From Pseudoxanthomonas mexicana (GTDB lineage Bacteria; Pseudomonadota; Gammaproteobacteria; Xanthomonadales; Xanthomonadaceae): a DNA stretch of 63,753 bases. Numbering within the stretch: position 1 is the stretch's first letter; each line of letters begins with the position of its first letter. The notes under the pieces were generated by a model. The model did not search any database. It saw only the letters and a program-made list of their open reading frames with translations, and had not been told where the DNA came from. The stretch lies in contig NZ_PDWV01000021.1 of NCBI RefSeq assembly GCF_010093385.1, positions 1 through 63,753 of the forward strand, written 5' to 3'. Both the position numbers and the translations under genes were made by a program. This document shows, piece by piece, positions 43,150 to 61,165 of this stretch.

Positions 43150-43751
43150 GCCAGCCACTCCTCGATCTTCTTGATGGCGTCGGCCGTGATCAGCACGGAG
43201 TCGGCACCGACCAGCGCCGCCGGATCCAGGCCCTGCACGTCGCGCACTTCCACGTAGGGAAGATTGCGGGCGGACAGGTACAGGTGCTCGGAGGCATCCT
43301 CGGTGACGATCAGCGGACGCTTGCCCAGATCCAGGCCCTTCAGCTTCTCGACCAGGGCGCTGGTCTTGGTGGCGTCCACATCGAACGCTTCCACGACCGT
43401 CAGGCGGTTCTGGCGGTTCAGCTCCGACAGGATCGAGCTGATGGCCGCGCGGTACATCTTGCGGTTCACCTTCTGCGCGAAGCTGCGCGGCTTGGCCGCG
43501 AAGGTCACGCCGCCGCCGACGAAGATCGGCGCGGTCAGGGCGCCGTGACGGGCGCCGCCGCCCTTCTGCTTCTTGGACTTCTTGGTGGTGCCGTTCACTT
43601 CGGCGCGGGTCTTCTGCGCCTTGGTGCCGGAACGACCGGCGTTGCGGTAGGCAACGACGACCTGGTGGACCAGATCCTCGCTGAATTCGCGGCCGAACAC
43701 GTCGTCGGAGACCGACAGCTTGTTGGCGCTACCTGTAATGGCTAGTTCCAT
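43146..43751 (-). CDS. rplD: 50S ribosomal protein L4
   Basis: 201 residues from ATG 43751 ([16 protein letters not shown]). The long tunnel loop contains [20 protein letters not shown]. In E. coli, L4 represses the S10 operon at both transcription (attenuation in the leader) and translation, which matters here because a leader hairpin with a U tract precedes rpsJ. It lies 11 nt after rplC. Confidence 0.98.
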   Translation of the reverse strand: MELAITGSANKLSVSDDVFGREFSEDLVHQVVVAYRNAGRSGTKAQKTRAEVNGTTKKSKKQKGGGARHGALTAPIFVGGGVTFAAKPRSFAQKVNRKMYRAAISSILSELNRQNRLTVVEAFDVDATKTSALVEKLKGLDLGKRPLIVTEDASEHLYLSARNLPYVEVRDVQGLDPAALVGADSVLITADAIKKIEEWLA

Positions 43752-43762
43752 GGTCGTTCTCC

Positions 43763-44416
43763 TCAACCCTTGCTTGCCGGACGCACGATCACGTCGCCAC
43801 CCGGCGCACCCGGCACGGCGCCGCGAACGGCGATCAGGCCGCGCTCGGCGTCCACGCGGACGATTTCCAGGTTCTGCGTGCTCTGCTGCACTGCGCCCAT
43901 GTGGCCGGACATCTTCTTGCCCGGGAACACGCGACCCGGCGTCTGGCGCTGGCCCAGCGAACCCGGCGCGCGATGCGACAGCGAGTTACCGTGGGTGGCG
44001 TCGCCCATGCGGAAGTTCCAGCGCTTGATGGTGCCCTGGAAGCCCTTGCCCTTGGTGACGCCCTGGACGTCGACCTTCTGGCCCACTTCAAAGATGTCGG
44101 CCTTGATTTCGCCGCCGACGGTGAAGTCGCCCAGCTTGTCGGCTTCGATACGCAGCTCCCACAGGCCACGACCGGCTTCGACCTTGGCCTTGGCCAGGTG
44201 ACCGGCGACCGGCTTGGTGACGAGCGAGGCGCGACGGCTGCCCACAGCGACCTGCACGGCGCTGTAGCCGTCGGTTTCCGGGGTCTTGATCTGGGTGATG
44301 CGGTTCGGGGTTGCTTCGATCAGCGTCACCGGAATGGACTTGCCATCTTCGGTGAACACGCGGGTCATGCCAGCCTTGCGGCCGACGAGACCCAACGAAT
44401 ACTTCTTCGCGGTCAT
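43763..44416 (-). CDS. rplC: 50S ribosomal protein L3
   Basis: 217 residues: a [18 protein letters not shown]-terminus and the central loop [20 protein letters not shown] that reaches toward the peptidyl transferase centre. The Gln of the [18 protein letters not shown] motif, methylated by PrmB in other bacteria, is present. It lies 11 nt after rpsJ. Confidence 0.98.
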   Translation of the reverse strand: MTAKKYSLGLVGRKAGMTRVFTEDGKSIPVTLIEATPNRITQIKTPETDGYSAVQVAVGSRRASLVTKPVAGHLAKAKVEAGRGLWELRIEADKLGDFTVGGEIKADIFEVGQKVDVQGVTKGKGFQGTIKRWNFRMGDATHGNSLSHRAPGSLGQRQTPGRVFPGKKMSGHMGAVQQSTQNLEIVRVDAERGLIAVRGAVPGAPGGDVIVRPASKG

Positions 44417-44427
44417 GGTCGTTGGCC

Positions 44428-44739
44428 TCAGGTCAGCTTGATCTGAACGTCGACGCCGGCAGCCAGTTCGAGCTTCATCAGCGCGTCCACGGTCTTGTCG
44501 TTGGGGTCGACGATGTCGAGCACGCGCTTGTGCGTGCGGGTCTCATACTGGTCGCGCGCGTCCTTGTCGACGTGCGGGGACACCAGGATGGTGAAACGCT
44601 CGATCTTGGTCGGCAGCGGGATCGGGCCGCGCACCTGCGCGCCGGTCCGCTTGGCCGTCTCAACGATCTCGCTGGCCGAGCGGTCGATCAGACGATGATC
44701 GTACGCCTTGAGCCGGATTCGGATCTTTTGGTCCGCCAT
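44428..44739 (-). CDS. rpsJ: 30S ribosomal protein S10 (NusE)
   Basis: 103 residues, [20 protein letters not shown], complete. It is a ribosomal protein and also the NusE partner of NusB and NusG in antitermination. First gene of the S10 operon. The 517-bp gap before it holds the tuf terminator, two promoters and an attenuator-like hairpin. A GAAGGAAATT ribosome site is 7-8 nt upstream. Confidence 0.98.
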   Translation of the reverse strand: MADQKIRIRLKAYDHRLIDRSASEIVETAKRTGAQVRGPIPLPTKIERFTILVSPHVDKDARDQYETRTHKRVLDIVDPNDKTVDALMKLELAAGVDVQIKLT

Positions 44740-44881
44740 GACGGAAATTTCCTTCGTTAAAGAGCGACGGGCGCGGCCTCTGGGATGCCTTGCCCCGGTT
44801 AGTCCAAGCTGATCCATTTCCCCACTGCCCGCGAGGACTCCACGAGCGGAAAGCACCTGAATCGGCTGGGGATTCTTCCTG

Positions 44882-44913
44882 AAAAACAAGGCAGGCCGGT
44901 AAACCGGCCCGCC
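44882..44913 (-). promoter_or_regulatory. Attenuator-like hairpin in the rpsJ leader
   Basis: Just downstream of the rpsJ -10 box on the minus strand, GGCGGGCCGG-TTT-ACCGGCCTGCC forms a stable stem followed by TTGTTTTTC, the form of an intrinsic terminator. It lies in the leader, about 145 nt before the start codon, so it would attenuate the S10 operon. Nearly the same element precedes rpsL. L4-dependent attenuation is known for the E. coli S10 leader; the mechanism here is inferred. Confidence 0.65.
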
Positions 44914-44923
44914 CAGACATGAA

Positions 44924-44952
44924 AGTATAGGACGCGTGACACACCCCGTCAA
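44924..44952 (-). promoter_or_regulatory. Main S10-operon promoter
   Basis: Minus-strand TTGACG (44947-44952), 17-nt spacer, TATACT (44924-44929): a near-consensus sigma-70 promoter. The -10 sequence is the same as at the rpsL promoter. Confidence 0.85.
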
Positions 44953-45013
44953 CCACCAGGGCGCCCTGCCCGGCCGAAGCCTGCAGGATGGCACGCGACA
45001 CTCCGTGTCTGGC

Positions 45014-45043
45014 GAACACGAGGCGCATCCTGCACCTCTTTTC
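45014..45043 (-). repeat. Degenerate copy of the rpoC-rpsL terminator hairpin
   Basis: GAGGCGC (45020-45026) and GCACCTC (45032-45038) flank ATCCT and are followed by TTTTCG, almost the same as 49823-49845 but with one mismatch in the stem. It lies 62 nt upstream of the rpsJ -35, the same position as the intact copy relative to the rpsL promoter. Confidence 0.65.
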
Positions 45044-45121
45044 GCGGTAGGCCGGCCTCCTCCCAGGGGGCGCCGGCAGTTATTGCGATCCTGAATAGCG
45101 GGTCGCCATTCGGGGGCCGGC

Positions 45122-45150
45122 ATTGTAGCCGTTCAACACTCTTGCCGCAA
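45122..45150 (-). promoter_or_regulatory. Second, distal promoter upstream of rpsJ
   Basis: Minus-strand TTGCGG (45145-45150), 17-nt spacer, TACAAT (45122-45127), just after the tuf terminator. It would give a leader of about 375 nt before rpsJ. Confidence 0.55.
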
Positions 45151-45178
45151 GCGTTTCGCGCCTCCAGCGGATGCACCC

Positions 45179-45207
45179 AAAAGGAAGGCCGGCGTTACCG
45201 GCCCTCC
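45179..45207 (-). terminator. Terminator of the str operon after tuf
   Basis: Minus-strand GGAGGGCCGG / CCGGCCTTCC stem (45183-45207, one imperfect pair) followed by TTTT, 50 nt after the tuf stop. Confidence 0.75.
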
Positions 45208-45256
45208 CGGGTTGCGGGGCGCGCCCGGAGGCGCGACACGCGGGACCGCCGGGGCC

Positions 45257-46447
45257 TTACTTGATGATTTTGGCCACCACGCCGGCGCCGACCGTACGGC
45301 CGCCCTCGCGGATCGCGAAGCGCAGGCCTTCGTCCATCGCCACCGGGTTGATCAGCGTGACCACCATCTTCACGTTGTCGCCCGGCATCACCATCTCCAC
45401 GCCTTCCGGCAGCTGCACCGCACCGGTGATGTCGGTGGTGCGGAAGTAGAACTGCGGGCGGTAGCCCTTGAAGAACGGGGTGTGACGGCCGCCTTCGTCC
45501 TTGCTCAGCACGTACACTTCGGCTTCGAACTCGGTGTGCGGGGTGATCGAACCCGGCTTGGCCAGCACCTGGCCACGCTCCACGTCGTCACGCTTGGTGC
45601 CGCGCAGCAGCAGACCGGCGTTGTCGCCCGCCTGGCCCTGGTCCAGCAGCTTGCGGAACATTTCCACGCCCGTGACCGTGGTCTTCTGGGTCGGACGGAT
45701 ACCGACGATTTCGATTTCGTCGCCCACCTTGATGATGCCGCGCTCGATACGACCGGTCACCACGGTGCCGCGGCCGGAGATCGAGAACACGTCTTCCACC
45801 GGCATCAGGAACGGCTTGTCGACGTCACGCTCCGGGGTCGGGATCCAGGTGTCCAGCGCGTCCACCAGCTTCAGGATCGCCGGCACGCCGATCTCGCTCT
45901 GGTCGCCTTCCAGCGCCAGACGGGCCGAGCCCGAGATGATCGGGGTGTCGTCGCCCGGGAACTCGTACTTGCTCAGCAGTTCGCGGACTTCCATCTCCAC
46001 CAGCTCCAGCAGCTCGGCGTCGTCCACCATGTCAGCCTTGTTCAGGAACACGACGATGTACGGCACGCCCACCTGGCGCGACAGCAGGATGTGCTCACGC
46101 GTCTGCGGCATCGGGCCGTCGGCGGCCGAGCACACCAGGATCGCGCCGTCCATCTGCGCCGCACCGGTGATCATGTTCTTCACGTAGTCGGCGTGGCCCG
46201 GGCAGTCCACGTGCGCGTAGTGGCGCGTGGCCGATTCGTATTCCACGTGCGCCGTCGAAATCGTGATGCCGCGCGCCTTCTCTTCCGGCGCCGCGTCGAT
46301 CGCGTCGTACGCCTTGAACTCGCCACCGAAACGCTCCGCGCCGATCTTCGTCAGCGCCGCCGTCAGCGTCGTCTTGCCGTGGTCAACGTGGCCAATCGTG
46401 CCCACGTTCACGTGCGGCTTGGTGCGTTCGAATTTACCCTTTGCCAT
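45257..46447 (-). CDS. tuf: Elongation factor Tu, copy 1 (str operon)
   Basis: 396 residues, full length. G1 is GHVDHGKTT at residues 19-27, followed by [13 protein letters not shown] and NKADMVD. Domains II and III run from about residue 210. It delivers aminoacyl-tRNA to the ribosome. The protein is identical to copy 2 at 62563-63753. The genes differ at six positions that I can find (45269, 45347, 45479, 45515, 45641, 45857), all in the 3' half and all silent. It lies 75 nt after fusA. Recent gene conversion is the likely reason for the identity. Confidence 0.99.
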   Translation of the reverse strand: MAKGKFERTKPHVNVGTIGHVDHGKTTLTAALTKIGAERFGGEFKAYDAIDAAPEEKARGITISTAHVEYESATRHYAHVDCPGHADYVKNMITGAAQMDGAILVCSAADGPMPQTREHILLSRQVGVPYIVVFLNKADMVDDAELLELVEMEVRELLSKYEFPGDDTPIISGSARLALEGDQSEIGVPAILKLVDALDTWIPTPERDVDKPFLMPVEDVFSISGRGTVVTGRIERGIIKVGDEIEIVGIRPTQKTTVTGVEMFRKLLDQGQAGDNAGLLLRGTKRDDVERGQVLAKPGSITPHTEFEAEVYVLSKDEGGRHTPFFKGYRPQFYFRTTDITGAVQLPEGVEMVMPGDNVKMVVTLINPVAMDEGLRFAIREGGRTVGAGVVAKIIK

Positions 46448-46485
46448 TGTCTTCTACCTTGTTATGCGTGATTCATGACGGGAGC

Positions 46486-46513
46486 GCCGGGCATCGCACC
46501 CGCGATGCCCGGC
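46486..46513 (-). terminator. Hairpin between fusA and tuf
   Basis: A perfect 12-bp stem (GCCGGGCATCGC / GCGATGCCCGGC) with a 4-nt loop lies 9 nt after the fusA stop. No T tract follows. It may reduce or process read-through into tuf rather than stop it. Confidence 0.55.
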
Positions 46514-46522
46514 CCCCAACTC

Positions 46523-48619
46523 TTAGTTCTTCTTGACGACCGCGTCAGCGATGTTGGCCGGCGCTTCCGCGTAGTGGTCGAACTCCATCGAGAACGTGGC
46601 GCGACCCTGCGACATCGAACGCAGCGTGGTGGCGTAGCCGAACATTTCGCCCAGCGGCACCATCGCGTTGATCACCTTGCCGGACGGACTGTCGTCCTGA
46701 CCCTGCAGGATGCCGCGACGACGGCTCACGTCGCCCATCACGTCGCCCAGATAGTCTTCCGGGGTGACGATCTCGACCTTCATGATCGGCTCCAGCAGGA
46801 CCGGCTGGGCCTTGCTGAAGGCTTCCTTGAACGCCATCGAGCCAGCGACCTTGAACGCCATTTCGTTGGAGTCGACGTCATGGAAGGAGCCGTCCACGGC
46901 CTTGATGGCGATGTCGACGACCGGGAAACCGGCCAGCGGACCGCTCTTCATGGCTTCTTCGATGCCCTTGCCCGCCGCTGCGACGTATTCCTTCGGCACG
47001 ACACCGCCGACGATGGCGCTCTCGTACGAGAAGCCCACGCCGCGCTCGACCGGCGACATCTCGATGACGATGTGGCCGTACTGGCCGCGACCGCCCGACT
47101 GGCGCACGAACTTGCCTTCCTGCTTGATCGCCTTGCGGATCGTCTCGCGATAGGCCACCTGCGGCTTGCCGACGTTGGCCTCCACGTTGAACTCGCGCTT
47201 CATGCGGTCAACGATGATATCCAGGTGCAGCTCGCCCATGCCCGAGATGATGGTCTGACCCGATTCCTCGTCGGTACGGACGCGGAACGAGGGATCTTCC
47301 TGCGCCAGGCGGCCCAGCGCCAAACCCATCTTCTCCTGGTCGGACTTGGTCTTCGGTTCCACGGCCATCGAGATGACCGGCTCCGGGAAGCTCATGCGCT
47401 CGAGGATGATCGGAGCGTCCTGGGCACACAGGGTGTCACCGGTGGTGACGTCCTTCAGGCCCACGGCAGCCGCGATATCGCCGGCCAACACTTCCTTGAT
47501 CTCGTCACGGTTGTTGGAGTGCATCTGCAACAGACGACCGATGCGCTCCTTCTTGCCCTTGACCGAGTTGAAAACCTGATCGCCGGCATTCAGCGTTCCC
47601 GAATACACGCGGAAGAAGGTGAGCGAGCCGACGAACGGATCGGTCATGATCTTGAAGGCCAACGCCGAGAACGGCGCCTTGTCGCTGGAATCGCGGGTCA
47701 GCTCCTTGGATTCGTCATCCACGTCGGTGCCCTTCACCGCCGGCACGTCCACCGGCGACGGCAGCAGCTTGACCACGCCGTCCAGCATGGCCTGCACGCC
47801 CTTGTTCTTGAACGCCGAACCGCAGAACATCGGCACGATCTCGGTCTTCAGCGTGCGGGCACGCAGCGCGGAATAGATCTCGTCCTCGGTCAGCTCCTCG
47901 CCACCCAGGTACTTGTCCATCAGCTCTTCATTGGCCTCGGCGGCCGACTCGACCATGAACGCACGAGCCTCCTCCGCCACGGACTGCAGGTCAGCCGGGA
48001 TGTCGCGGTACTCGAAGGTCATGCCCTGGGTCTTGTCGTCCCACGCGATGGCCTTCATCTTGACCAGGTCGACCACGCCGACAAAACCATCCTCGGCACC
48101 GATCGGCACCTGCATCGGCACCGGCGAGGCGCCCAGACGCGACTTCAGCTGGTCACGGACCTTGAAGAAGTTGGCGCCCGTCCGGTCCATCTTGTTGACC
48201 AACGCGATGCGCGGAACGTGGTACTTGTTGGCCTGACGCCACACGGTCTCGGACTGCGGCTGCACGCCGCCCACGGCACACAGGACGAACACCGCGCCGT
48301 CGAGCACGCGCAGCGAGCGCTCCACTTCGATGGTGAAGTCGACGTGCCCGGGGGTATCGATGATGTTGAAGCGGTGCTCCGGCATGGACTTGTCCATACC
48401 CTTCCAGAACGCGGTGGTGGCGGCGGACTGGATCGTGATGCCACGCTCCTGCTCCTGCTCCATCCAGTCCATGGTCGCGGCACCGTCGTGCACTTCACCG
48501 ATCTTGTGGCTCTTGCCGGTGTAGAACAGGATGCGCTCGGACGTGGTGGTCTTGCCGGCGTCGATGTGCGCCATGATGCCGAAGTTGCGGTAACGCTCGA
48601 TGGGAGTGGTGCGAGCCAC
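46523..48619 (-). CDS. fusA: Elongation factor G
   Basis: 698 residues from GTG 48619 ([20 protein letters not shown]), which has AGAGAG 8 nt upstream. The longer frame to 48751 runs over the hairpins in the rpsG-fusA gap and is rejected. G-domain motifs are [36 protein letters not shown] and NKMDRTG. Domain IV contains the [15 protein letters not shown] region and the tip that enters the A site. It drives tRNA-mRNA translocation and, with RRF, ribosome recycling. Third gene of the str operon, 176 nt after rpsG, a wide gap. Confidence 0.98.
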   Translation of the reverse strand: MARTTPIERYRNFGIMAHIDAGKTTTSERILFYTGKSHKIGEVHDGAATMDWMEQEQERGITIQSAATTAFWKGMDKSMPEHRFNIIDTPGHVDFTIEVERSLRVLDGAVFVLCAVGGVQPQSETVWRQANKYHVPRIALVNKMDRTGANFFKVRDQLKSRLGASPVPMQVPIGAEDGFVGVVDLVKMKAIAWDDKTQGMTFEYRDIPADLQSVAEEARAFMVESAAEANEELMDKYLGGEELTEDEIYSALRARTLKTEIVPMFCGSAFKNKGVQAMLDGVVKLLPSPVDVPAVKGTDVDDESKELTRDSSDKAPFSALAFKIMTDPFVGSLTFFRVYSGTLNAGDQVFNSVKGKKERIGRLLQMHSNNRDEIKEVLAGDIAAAVGLKDVTTGDTLCAQDAPIILERMSFPEPVISMAVEPKTKSDQEKMGLALGRLAQEDPSFRVRTDEESGQTIISGMGELHLDIIVDRMKREFNVEANVGKPQVAYRETIRKAIKQEGKFVRQSGGRGQYGHIVIEMSPVERGVGFSYESAIVGGVVPKEYVAAAGKGIEEAMKSGPLAGFPVVDIAIKAVDGSFHDVDSNEMAFKVAGSMAFKEAFSKAQPVLLEPIMKVEIVTPEDYLGDVMGDVSRRRGILQGQDDSPSGKVINAMVPLGEMFGYATTLRSMSQGRATFSMEFDHYAEAPANIADAVVKKN

Positions 48620-48765
48620 GACAGTCTCTCTTTTCTGATGGAGGGCCGGCGGGATGCCGTGGCCTTCCGTGGAGGGCGGATCTTCAGATGGCCGAATGCC
48701 GCCTTTCGGCGGCCTTCGGGATCGGGACGCCGGAGCGCGTCCCAGGGGCACCTAGATGGTGCCGA

Positions 48766-48787
48766 GGGCCCTTGATCGCAAGGGCCC
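48766..48787 (-). terminator. Hairpin after rpsG
   Basis: A perfect 9-bp stem (GGGCCCTTG / CAAGGGCCC) with a 4-nt loop lies 8 nt after the rpsG stop, with no T tract. It is the first element of the 176-bp rpsG-fusA gap, which holds no gene. Confidence 0.5.
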
Positions 48788-48795
48788 GCAGGCCG

Positions 48796-49263
48796 TTACC
48801 AGCGGTAGTGCGCGAACGCCTTGTTCGCTTCCGCCATGCGGTGGGTCTCTTCACGCTTCTTGATGGCGCCACCGCGGTTCTCGGAGGCATCCAGCAGTTC
48901 GGCGGCCAGCTTGCGCGGCATGGAGTTCTCGCCGCGCTTGCGGGCGGACTCGATCAGCCAGCGCATCGCCAGCGCCATGCGACGCGAGGAACGCACTTCG
49001 ACCGGCACCTGGTAGGTGGCGCCGCCGACGCGGCGGGACTTCACCTCGACGGCCGGAGAGACGTTGTCCAGCGCCTTCTCGACCAGTTCCAGGGCGTTCG
49101 GGTTCTTTTCGCCGATCACGTCCATGGCGCCGTAGACGATCTTCTCGGCGACGGACTTCTTGCCGCTCAGCATCACCATGTTGATGAAGCGGGCGATCGT
49201 CTGGCTGCCGTGCTTGGGGTCCGGCAGGATTTCACGTTGGGGGGCAGAGCCTTTGCGCGACAT
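48796..49263 (-). CDS. rpsG: 30S ribosomal protein S7
   Basis: 155 residues: [20 protein letters not shown], the [20 protein letters not shown] helix and the AFAHYRW C-terminus. S7 nucleates the 30S head and in E. coli represses str translation at the rpsL-rpsG junction. Here that junction is only 13 nt, much shorter than in E. coli. Confidence 0.98.
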   Translation of the reverse strand: MSRKGSAPQREILPDPKHGSQTIARFINMVMLSGKKSVAEKIVYGAMDVIGEKNPNALELVEKALDNVSPAVEVKSRRVGGATYQVPVEVRSSRRMALAMRWLIESARKRGENSMPRKLAAELLDASENRGGAIKKREETHRMAEANKAFAHYRW

Positions 49264-49276
49264 GTTCGTTTATTCC

Positions 49277-49651
49277 TTAAGCCTTGGGACGCTTGGCGCC
49301 GTACTTGGAACGACCCTGACGGCGCTTGGCGACGCCCGAGGCGTCCAGCGAGCCGCGCACGGTGTGGTAACGCACGCCCGGCAGGTCCTTCACGCGACCA
49401 CCGCGCACGAGCACCACGGAGTGCTCCTGCAGGTTGTGGCCTTCGCCGCCGATGTAGCTGATGATCTCTTCCTGGTTGGTCAGGCGCACCTTGGCGACCT
49501 TGCGCAGGGCCGAGTTCGGCTTCTTCGGGGTGGTCGTATAGACACGGGTGCACACGCCGCGACGCTGCGGGCAGTTGTCCAGCGCGGGCGACTGGCTCTT
49601 GTACGTGGGGGCCTGCCGCGGCTTGCGGACCAGCTGATTGACGGTTGCCAT
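49277..49651 (-). CDS. rpsL: 30S ribosomal protein S12
   Basis: 124 residues, complete. Lys43 in [11 protein letters not shown] and Lys88 in GGRVKDLPG are wild type, so no streptomycin-resistance substitution is seen. Asp89, the methylthiolation site of RimO in other bacteria, is present. It sits in the decoding centre. First gene of the str operon, with its own promoter at 49734-49763. Confidence 0.98.
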   Translation of the reverse strand: MATVNQLVRKPRQAPTYKSQSPALDNCPQRRGVCTRVYTTTPKKPNSALRKVAKVRLTNQEEIISYIGGEGHNLQEHSVVLVRGGRVKDLPGVRYHTVRGSLDASGVAKRRQGRSKYGAKRPKA

Positions 49652-49691
49652 AGTGGATTCTTCGTGTGAAGGCCGGAGCCTTGTTTGACAT

Positions 49692-49724
49692 GAAAACGAA
49701 GGCAGGCCGCAAGACGGCCCACCT
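49692..49724 (-). promoter_or_regulatory. Attenuator-like hairpin in the rpsL leader
   Basis: Minus-strand AGGTGGGCCG-TCTTG-CGGCCTGCCT stem followed by TCGTTTTC, 10 nt downstream of the -10 box and about 40 nt before the rpsL start. It has the form of an intrinsic terminator and is closely similar to the rpsJ leader hairpin. Confidence 0.65.
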
Positions 49725-49733
49725 AGACGGAAA

Positions 49734-49763
49734 AGTATAGCCGGCCACCCGCCCTACCGTCAA
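49734..49763 (-). promoter_or_regulatory. str-operon promoter
   Basis: Minus-strand TTGACG (49758-49763), 18-nt spacer, TATACT (49734-49739). It has the same hexamers as the main S10 promoter. Confidence 0.85.
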
Positions 49764-49816
49764 CGCGACGGGGGTGGGTGCCTGCCAACTGACTGCGATC
49801 CCGCCCTTCCTGGGCC

Positions 49817-49846
49817 GAAAACGAGGCGCGTCCTGCGCCTCTTTTC
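49817..49846. terminator. Bidirectional terminator between rpoC and rpsL
   Basis: A perfect 7-bp stem GAGGCGC-GTCCT-GCGCCTC (49823-49841) has TTTT on the plus strand and GTTTTC on the minus strand. It lies 40 nt after the rpoC stop and 60 nt before the rpsL -35, ending the rplKAJL-rpoBC transcript. Confidence 0.75.
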
Positions 49847-49886
49847 GTGGTCTGGGACGGCCCGGGGGCCGTCGGGTGGTACGAAT

Positions 49887-54116
<4,230 letters not shown>

Positions 54117-54203
54117 TTTGTTTCTCCGTCAGGAGGAATCTTTGTCGGGGGCGGGATGACGTGCTTCGCAACGCGGGCGCAGGGAAGCGCCCGCGCGTCG
54201 CGA

Positions 54204-58355
<4,152 letters not shown>

Positions 58356-58591
58356 GTGACTGTGCCTTTGGCAGCGTGGGGCGCGCGTCCGCGACCGCAC
58401 GGGGGACATTCTTTCGAACGGGGGAATTTTCAGTTGGAAGTCGCTGGTATTGCCGGCACCAGCACGCCCTCTGCTGCTACTTCCAACTACAAACTCGCAT
58501 TTACATCGCTACGTCTTGAAACGACCGAAGGCCAGGGGCTTTCGCCCCCGGCCTCGGGTTGTCGCCTGAGTGGACCGGCGACGGATACGGC
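58356..58591 (-). promoter_or_regulatory. rplL-rpoB intergenic attenuation and processing region
   Basis: Two structures are seen. First, at 58522-58564, a long stem around CCAGGGGC-TTTC-GCCCCCGG, followed on the minus strand by TCGTTTC, looks like a partial terminator. Second, AGTTGGAAGT (58432-58441) pairs with ACTTCCAACT (58479-58488) across 37 nt that contain a further GCTGGT/ACCAGC pair. In E. coli the equivalent gap holds an attenuator and an RNase III site; the same role is inferred. Confidence 0.6.
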
Positions 58592-58963
58592 TTACTTGAC
58601 TTCGACGCTCGCACCAGCGGCTTCGAGGTCCTTCTTGAACTTCTCGGCATCTTCCTTCGACACGCCTTCCTTCAGGACGCCGCCGGCCTCGGTGAGGTCC
58701 TTGGCTTCCTTCAGGCCCAGGCCCGTGATGGCGCGGACGGCCTTGATGACGTCGACCTTCTTCGCACCGGCGTCCTTCAGGACGATGGTGAACTCGGTCT
58801 GCTCTTCGACCGGGGCGGCGGCAGCGGCCGGGCCGGCAGCGGCGACGACCGGGGCAGCGGCGGAGACGCCGAACTTCTCTTCGATGGCCTTGACCAGCTC
58901 CATCACTTCCATCAGGGTCTTGCCGGCGATGGCGTCGACGATCTGTTCGTTGGAAAGGGACAT
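58592..58963 (-). CDS. rplL: 50S ribosomal protein L7/L12
   Basis: 123 residues: an N-terminal dimerisation helix ([20 protein letters not shown]), an Ala/Pro hinge ([17 protein letters not shown]) and the C-terminal factor-binding domain with [20 protein letters not shown]. It forms the stalk that recruits EF-Tu and EF-G. It is 60 nt after rplJ. Confidence 0.98.
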   Translation of the reverse strand: MSLSNEQIVDAIAGKTLMEVMELVKAIEEKFGVSAAAPVVAAAGPAAAAAPVEEQTEFTIVLKDAGAKKVDVIKAVRAITGLGLKEAKDLTEAGGVLKEGVSKEDAEKFKKDLEAAGASVEVK

Positions 58964-59023
58964 TGTGTTTACCTTTGGAAATTATCTGGGATTAGGGTTC
59001 GTAGAACCGTAGAAGACGTCGGA

Positions 59024-59560
59024 TCAGGCTTCGGCCGGGGCTTCGGCGGCGGCTTCCGCCGGCGCTTCGCCACCACCCTGCTTGTCGGCCACGGCCTTGA
59101 CGGCGCGGGCGAACATCGAGGCCGGTTCAGCCAGCACACGGGCCAGCATGGCCAGGGCCTGGTCGCGGGTCGGCAGCGACGCCAGGACTTCCACATGGCT
59201 GGCCGGATACAGCTGGCCACCCACGGAGACGACCTTCGGCTGCAGCTTGTCGTTACCCTTGGCGAATTCCTTGATCAGGCGACCGGCAGCGCCGGGCTCC
59301 TCGGTCGAAAACGCATACAGCAGCGGACCGACGAGCTTGTCCTGGACAACCTCGAACTCGGTACCGGCCACGGCACGCACGGCCAGCGTGTTCTTGACAA
59401 CCTTCAAGTACACACCGGTCTCGCGGGCCTTCTTGCGCATCGCGGTCATCTGACTGACCGTGGTGCCTGCGTATTCGGCGGCGACCAGGGAGTGCGCCTT
59501 GGCGGCGACGTCTGCCAGCTCGGCGACTACTTCTTGCTTCTGGGACAGATTGAGAGCCAT
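59024..59560 (-). CDS. rplJ: 50S ribosomal protein L10
   Basis: 178 residues from ATG 59560 ([20 protein letters not shown]); the longer frame to 59992 runs across the leader and repeat and is not credible. It anchors the L7/L12 dimers; the C-terminal helix ends in an unusually Ala/Glu/Pro-rich tail ([17 protein letters not shown]). With L7/L12 it represses its own mRNA in E. coli by binding the leader; a long leader is present here too. Confidence 0.97.
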   Translation of the reverse strand: MALNLSQKQEVVAELADVAAKAHSLVAAEYAGTTVSQMTAMRKKARETGVYLKVVKNTLAVRAVAGTEFEVVQDKLVGPLLYAFSTEEPGAAGRLIKEFAKGNDKLQPKVVSVGGQLYPASHVEVLASLPTRDQALAMLARVLAEPASMFARAVKAVADKQGGGEAPAEAAAEAPAEA

Positions 59561-60034
59561 ACACTCCTCACTTATTGACTCCGCTCGCGACTCCTGCCGC
59601 TTGCGGTCCTGGACGGCACCCGTCCGTGGGTACCGGGGACACGGAGGTCCCGTCGGTGGCCTGTCTGACTGGCGACCCTGCGGTCGTGCTCCAGAAAACT
59701 TCCAGAAGGCGGCACCATCTGCGCAGGCGCATTCCCGGGGGAATGGATTAAGCGATCCCGCTAGCCACGACGGCGATTCCCTGCCAGCACGAGCTTCCCT
59801 GCCCGTCGTCGTTGCGCGCTGACCGCACCTGCGGTCTTTGACGGCTGTCGCTTGCACCGGCATCCCGGCCTGGGCGACTGCCCTCAAAATTTTTGCCGTC
59901 GTTCCCGCGAAGGCGGGAACCCAGCGACTTTGCTTTCTTCCAGTTGACTCAGACTTCGAGTCACTGGATCCCCGCCTTCGCGGGGATGACACGCCAGCAA
60001 AGGCGCTCGCGCGATGCGCGAGCGCGCCGGCGCG
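59561..60034 (-). promoter_or_regulatory. rplJ leader and rplA-rplJ gap
   Basis: 474 bp without a gene, in the place of the E. coli rplJ leader. The 3' part (59561-59760) is rich in short inverted pairs (for example GGTACC-centred ACCCGTCC/GGACGGGT near 59620) and would fold extensively, fitting an L10-L12 feedback target. The 5' part carries a REP palindrome at 59897-59993. No clear promoter was found. Confidence 0.55.
59897..59993. repeat. REP-type palindromic element inside the rplKAJL-rpoBC operon
   Basis: Left arm 59897-59928 begins CGTCGTTCCCGCGAAGGCGG, and right arm 59960-59993 is its imperfect reverse complement, ending CCTTCGCGGGGATGACACG. Each arm also folds on itself (CCCGCGAAGGCGGG). 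This is a common Xanthomonadaceae-type intergenic repeat (recalled). Confidence 0.8.
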
Positions 60035-60733
60035 TCACTTCAGGGACAGCGAGGACTGGTCGACGGTGACGCCGGGGCCCATGGTCGAGCTGACCGAGAT
60101 CTTCTGCAGGTACTGGCCCTTCGAGGTGGCCGGCTTGGCCTTCACCAGGTCGATCAGCAGCGCCTGCAGGTTCGACTTCAGCGCTTCGTCGTCGAAGCTG
60201 GCCTTGCCGATGGTGCAGTGGATGATGCCGGCCTTGTCGGTGCGGTAGCGCACCTGGCCCGACTTGGCGTTCTTCACCGCCTCGGCCGGGTTCGGCGATA
60301 CGGTGCCGACCTTCGGGTTCGGCATCAGGCCACGCGGACCCAGGACCGTACCCAGCTTGCCGACCACGCGCATCGCGTCCGGCGTGGCGATGACCACGTC
60401 ATAGTTGATGTCGCCGGCCAGCATCTTCTCGGCCAGGTCGTCCATGCCGACGGCTTCGGCGCCAGCGGCGGCGGCTTCGTCGGCCTTGGCGCCGGCCGGG
60501 GCGAACACCGCCACGCGGACCGACTTGCCGGTACCGGCCGGCAGCACGGTGGAACCGCGCACCTGCTGGTCGGACTTCTTGGCATCCACGCCCAGGCGCA
60601 CGGCCACGTCGACGGACTCGACGAACTTGGCCTTGACCGCGGTCTTGACGATCTTCAGGGCCTCGTCAATGGCGTACGCCTTGCCGGGGGTCACGGCGGC
60701 CAGGATGGCCTTCTGTCGCTTGTTCTGTGCCAT
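60035..60733 (-). CDS. rplA: 50S ribosomal protein L1
   Basis: 232 residues, [20 protein letters not shown], with [20 protein letters not shown], the [17 protein letters not shown] motif and a typical C-terminus. It binds the L1 stalk near the E site and in E. coli represses translation of the rplKA mRNA. It is 3 nt after rplK. Confidence 0.98.
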   Translation of the reverse strand: MAQNKRQKAILAAVTPGKAYAIDEALKIVKTAVKAKFVESVDVAVRLGVDAKKSDQQVRGSTVLPAGTGKSVRVAVFAPAGAKADEAAAAGAEAVGMDDLAEKMLAGDINYDVVIATPDAMRVVGKLGTVLGPRGLMPNPKVGTVSPNPAEAVKNAKSGQVRYRTDKAGIIHCTIGKASFDDEALKSNLQALLIDLVKAKPATSKGQYLQKISVSSTMGPGVTVDQSSLSLK

Positions 60734-60736
60734 CTC

Positions 60737-61165
60737 TTAACCCTCTACCGTCAGGCCCATGGAGCGGGCCGAACCCGCGATCGTACGCACCGCCGCGTCC
60801 AGGTCGGCCGCGGTCAGGTCGGGTTCCTTCGCCTTGGCGATGTCCTCGAGCTGCTTGCGGGTGACCTTGCCCACCTTCTCGGTGTTCGGGCGCTTGGAGC
60901 CGGACGTGATGCCGACGGCCTTCTTCAGCAGGATCGTCGCCGGCGGCGTCTTGGTGATGAAGGTGAACGTACGGTCGGAATAGGCCGTGATGACCACCGG
61001 AATCGGCAGGCCCGGCTCCAGCTTCTGCGTGGCGGCGTTGAACGCCTTGCAGAACTCCATGATGTTCAGGCCGCGCTGACCCAGCGCAGGACCGACCGGC
61101 GGCGAGGGGTTGGCCTGACCGGCCTTCACCTGCAGCTTAATGTAACCGACAACTTTCTTTGCCAT
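60737..61165 (-). CDS. rplK: 50S ribosomal protein L11
   Basis: 142 residues: [20 protein letters not shown], the [10 protein letters not shown] helix and the C-terminal [12 protein letters not shown]. It forms the GTPase-associated centre and is needed for RelA activation. Its operon starts after a 197-bp gap from nusG that has an extended -10 promoter. Confidence 0.98.
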   Translation of the reverse strand: MAKKVVGYIKLQVKAGQANPSPPVGPALGQRGLNIMEFCKAFNAATQKLEPGLPIPVVITAYSDRTFTFITKTPPATILLKKAVGITSGSKRPNTEKVGKVTRKQLEDIAKAKEPDLTAADLDAAVRTIAGSARSMGLTVEG

